Part shown: piece by piece, positions 12,792 to 13,464 of the stretch
Position numbering within the stretch: the first letter of the stretch is position 1
Layout of the letters: the number at the start of each line of letters is the position of its first letter
Assembly: GCA_023436245.1 (NCBI GenBank)
Contig: JAEZJZ010000090.1
Location: 1 to 13,464, forward strand
Direction: 5' to 3'
DNA from: Bacillota bacterium
Lineage (GTDB): Bacteria > Bacillota > UBA994 > UBA5500
Length of the DNA stretch: 13,464 nucleotides
The notes under the pieces: model-generated
The model's database searches: none
Seen by the model: only the letters and a program-made list of their open reading frames with translations
Told to the model about the DNA's origin: nothing
Position numbers and translations under genes: made by a program

Positions 12792-13438
12792 TGGCAATCA
12801 GATTGTTGCTGGTGGACGATCATCAACTCTTTAGAGAAGGCTTGCGCAGGATCCTGGAACTCGAGCCAGACATCACTGTGGTCGGTGAGGCCAGCAATGG
12901 TTTGGAAGCTATGACTTCGGTGTCGCGGGCCAAGCCAGATGTGGTGTTGATGGATATCAACATGCCCGGCTTGGGTGGAGTGGAGGCCACGCGACAGATC
13001 AAGGCGGAGTGGCCACACCTCGCCATATTGGTACTGACCATTCACGACGACAGTGAGTACCTATTTGAGGTCTTGCGGGCCGGTGCTGCCGGCTATCTGC
13101 TCAAGGATGTGGAGCCGAGTCGCTTGCTCGAAGCAATACGCACGGTAGCCAGAGGCGGTTCGGTGGTGACCCCGGCACTCACCGGTCGCTTGATCGTGGA
13201 GTTCAGCCGGCTCTCCAAGCCGCAGTCTGATGCGGAGCAACTGTTGAGTACCCGGGAACAGGAGGTTCTCTGCCTGATGGCAGAGGGCCTGGGCAACAAG
13301 GACATCGCCCAGAAGCTCTACATAAGTGAGAAGACGGTCAAGAACCACGTCAGCAGTATCCTGCGCAAACTGAACGTCAGTGACCGCACGCAGGCAGTTG
13401 TTCAGGGCGTGAAGCTAAAGCTGGTCAAGATCGGCTGA
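12791..13438 (+). CDS. degU: DegU/NarL-type response regulator with LuxR helix-turn-helix
   Basis: The protein has 215 residues. It starts at GTG 12791, which overlaps the degS stop (TAGTG) by one base and lies behind AAGGAGGAAGA. The receiver domain (1-120) has D9/D10, phospho-acceptor D55 in VLMDINMPG, T83 and K105. The C-terminal LuxR-type DNA-binding domain (about 150-210) shows LSTREQEVLCLMAEGLGNKDIAQKLYISEKTVKNHV. It should bind DNA when phosphorylated by the coupled kinase. The degU symbol is by family and partner; whether it controls the same processes as Bacillus DegU is unknown. The last 26 bases of the window carry nothing identifiable. Confidence 0.93.
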   Translation: MAIRLLLVDDHQLFREGLRRILELEPDITVVGEASNGLEAMTSVSRAKPDVVLMDINMPGLGGVEATRQIKAEWPHLAILVLTIHDDSEYLFEVLRAGAAGYLLKDVEPSRLLEAIRTVARGGSVVTPALTGRLIVEFSRLSKPQSDAEQLLSTREQEVLCLMAEGLGNKDIAQKLYISEKTVKNHVSSILRKLNVSDRTQAVVQGVKLKLVKIG

Positions 13439-13464
13439 CTCGTCCTGACTCTAGAGAAGCCGCC

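Overview
The window looks like chromosomal DNA of a monoderm, spore-former-type Bacillota (Clostridia in the broad sense). The reasons are a DegS/DegU-type two-component pair, an S-box (SAM-I) riboswitch behind a consensus sigma-A promoter, strong GGAGG ribosome binding sites throughout, and a Tad pilus cluster with no secretin gene inside the window. Base composition is moderately GC-rich. I cannot name the genus.

Left half (about 140-8592, minus strand): a Tad/Flp type IVc pilus locus. In transcription order it holds a small membrane-anchored protein of unknown function (8592-8140), the Flp prepilin (8011-7814), a strong symmetrical terminator (7755-7794), a short prepilin peptidase (tadV/cpaA), a TadE-like pseudopilin, a TadG-like protein, CpaB/RcpC, a CpaE/TadZ ATPase carrying an intact receiver domain, the CpaF/TadA motor ATPase, and the TadB and TadC platform proteins. 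Most machine genes overlap by 1-4 bases or lie about 13-40 bases apart. The exceptions are the 99-base gap before cpaB and the 339-base gap before tadB, both filled with inverted repeats. The terminator after flp should give pilin mRNA in excess over machine mRNA.

Right half (8735-13438, plus strand): a six-helix membrane protein of unknown function; a perfect TTGACA-17-TATAAT promoter driving a SAM-I riboswitch with its terminator; metK (S-adenosylmethionine synthetase), separated from the riboswitch terminator by a leader of about 270 bases that contains a composite palindromic repeat; and a degS-degU-like sensor kinase/response regulator pair overlapping by one base.

The gaps are crowded with small structured repeats of at least four kinds: (a) 20-bp palindromes with an ATGCAT-like centre flanked by CCCCTAC/GTAGGGG; (b) a composite element, present at both 1-136 and 9904-10006, made of a conserved unit of about 50 bp followed by two palindromes exactly 8 nt apart; (c) a 45-bp unit with a 7-bp stem, found three times before tadB and apparently once in diverged form before cpaB; (d) a GGGGAC-containing element before the prepilin peptidase gene. 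Compensatory base changes keep the stems of (b) and (c) intact between copies. In the Tad operon, three genes (cpaB, tadB, tadC) each have a 7-bp hairpin ending 1-3 nt before the Shine-Dalgarno. These structured leaders are the most unusual signal here. The genes themselves belong to known families, except for two membrane proteins I cannot assign.
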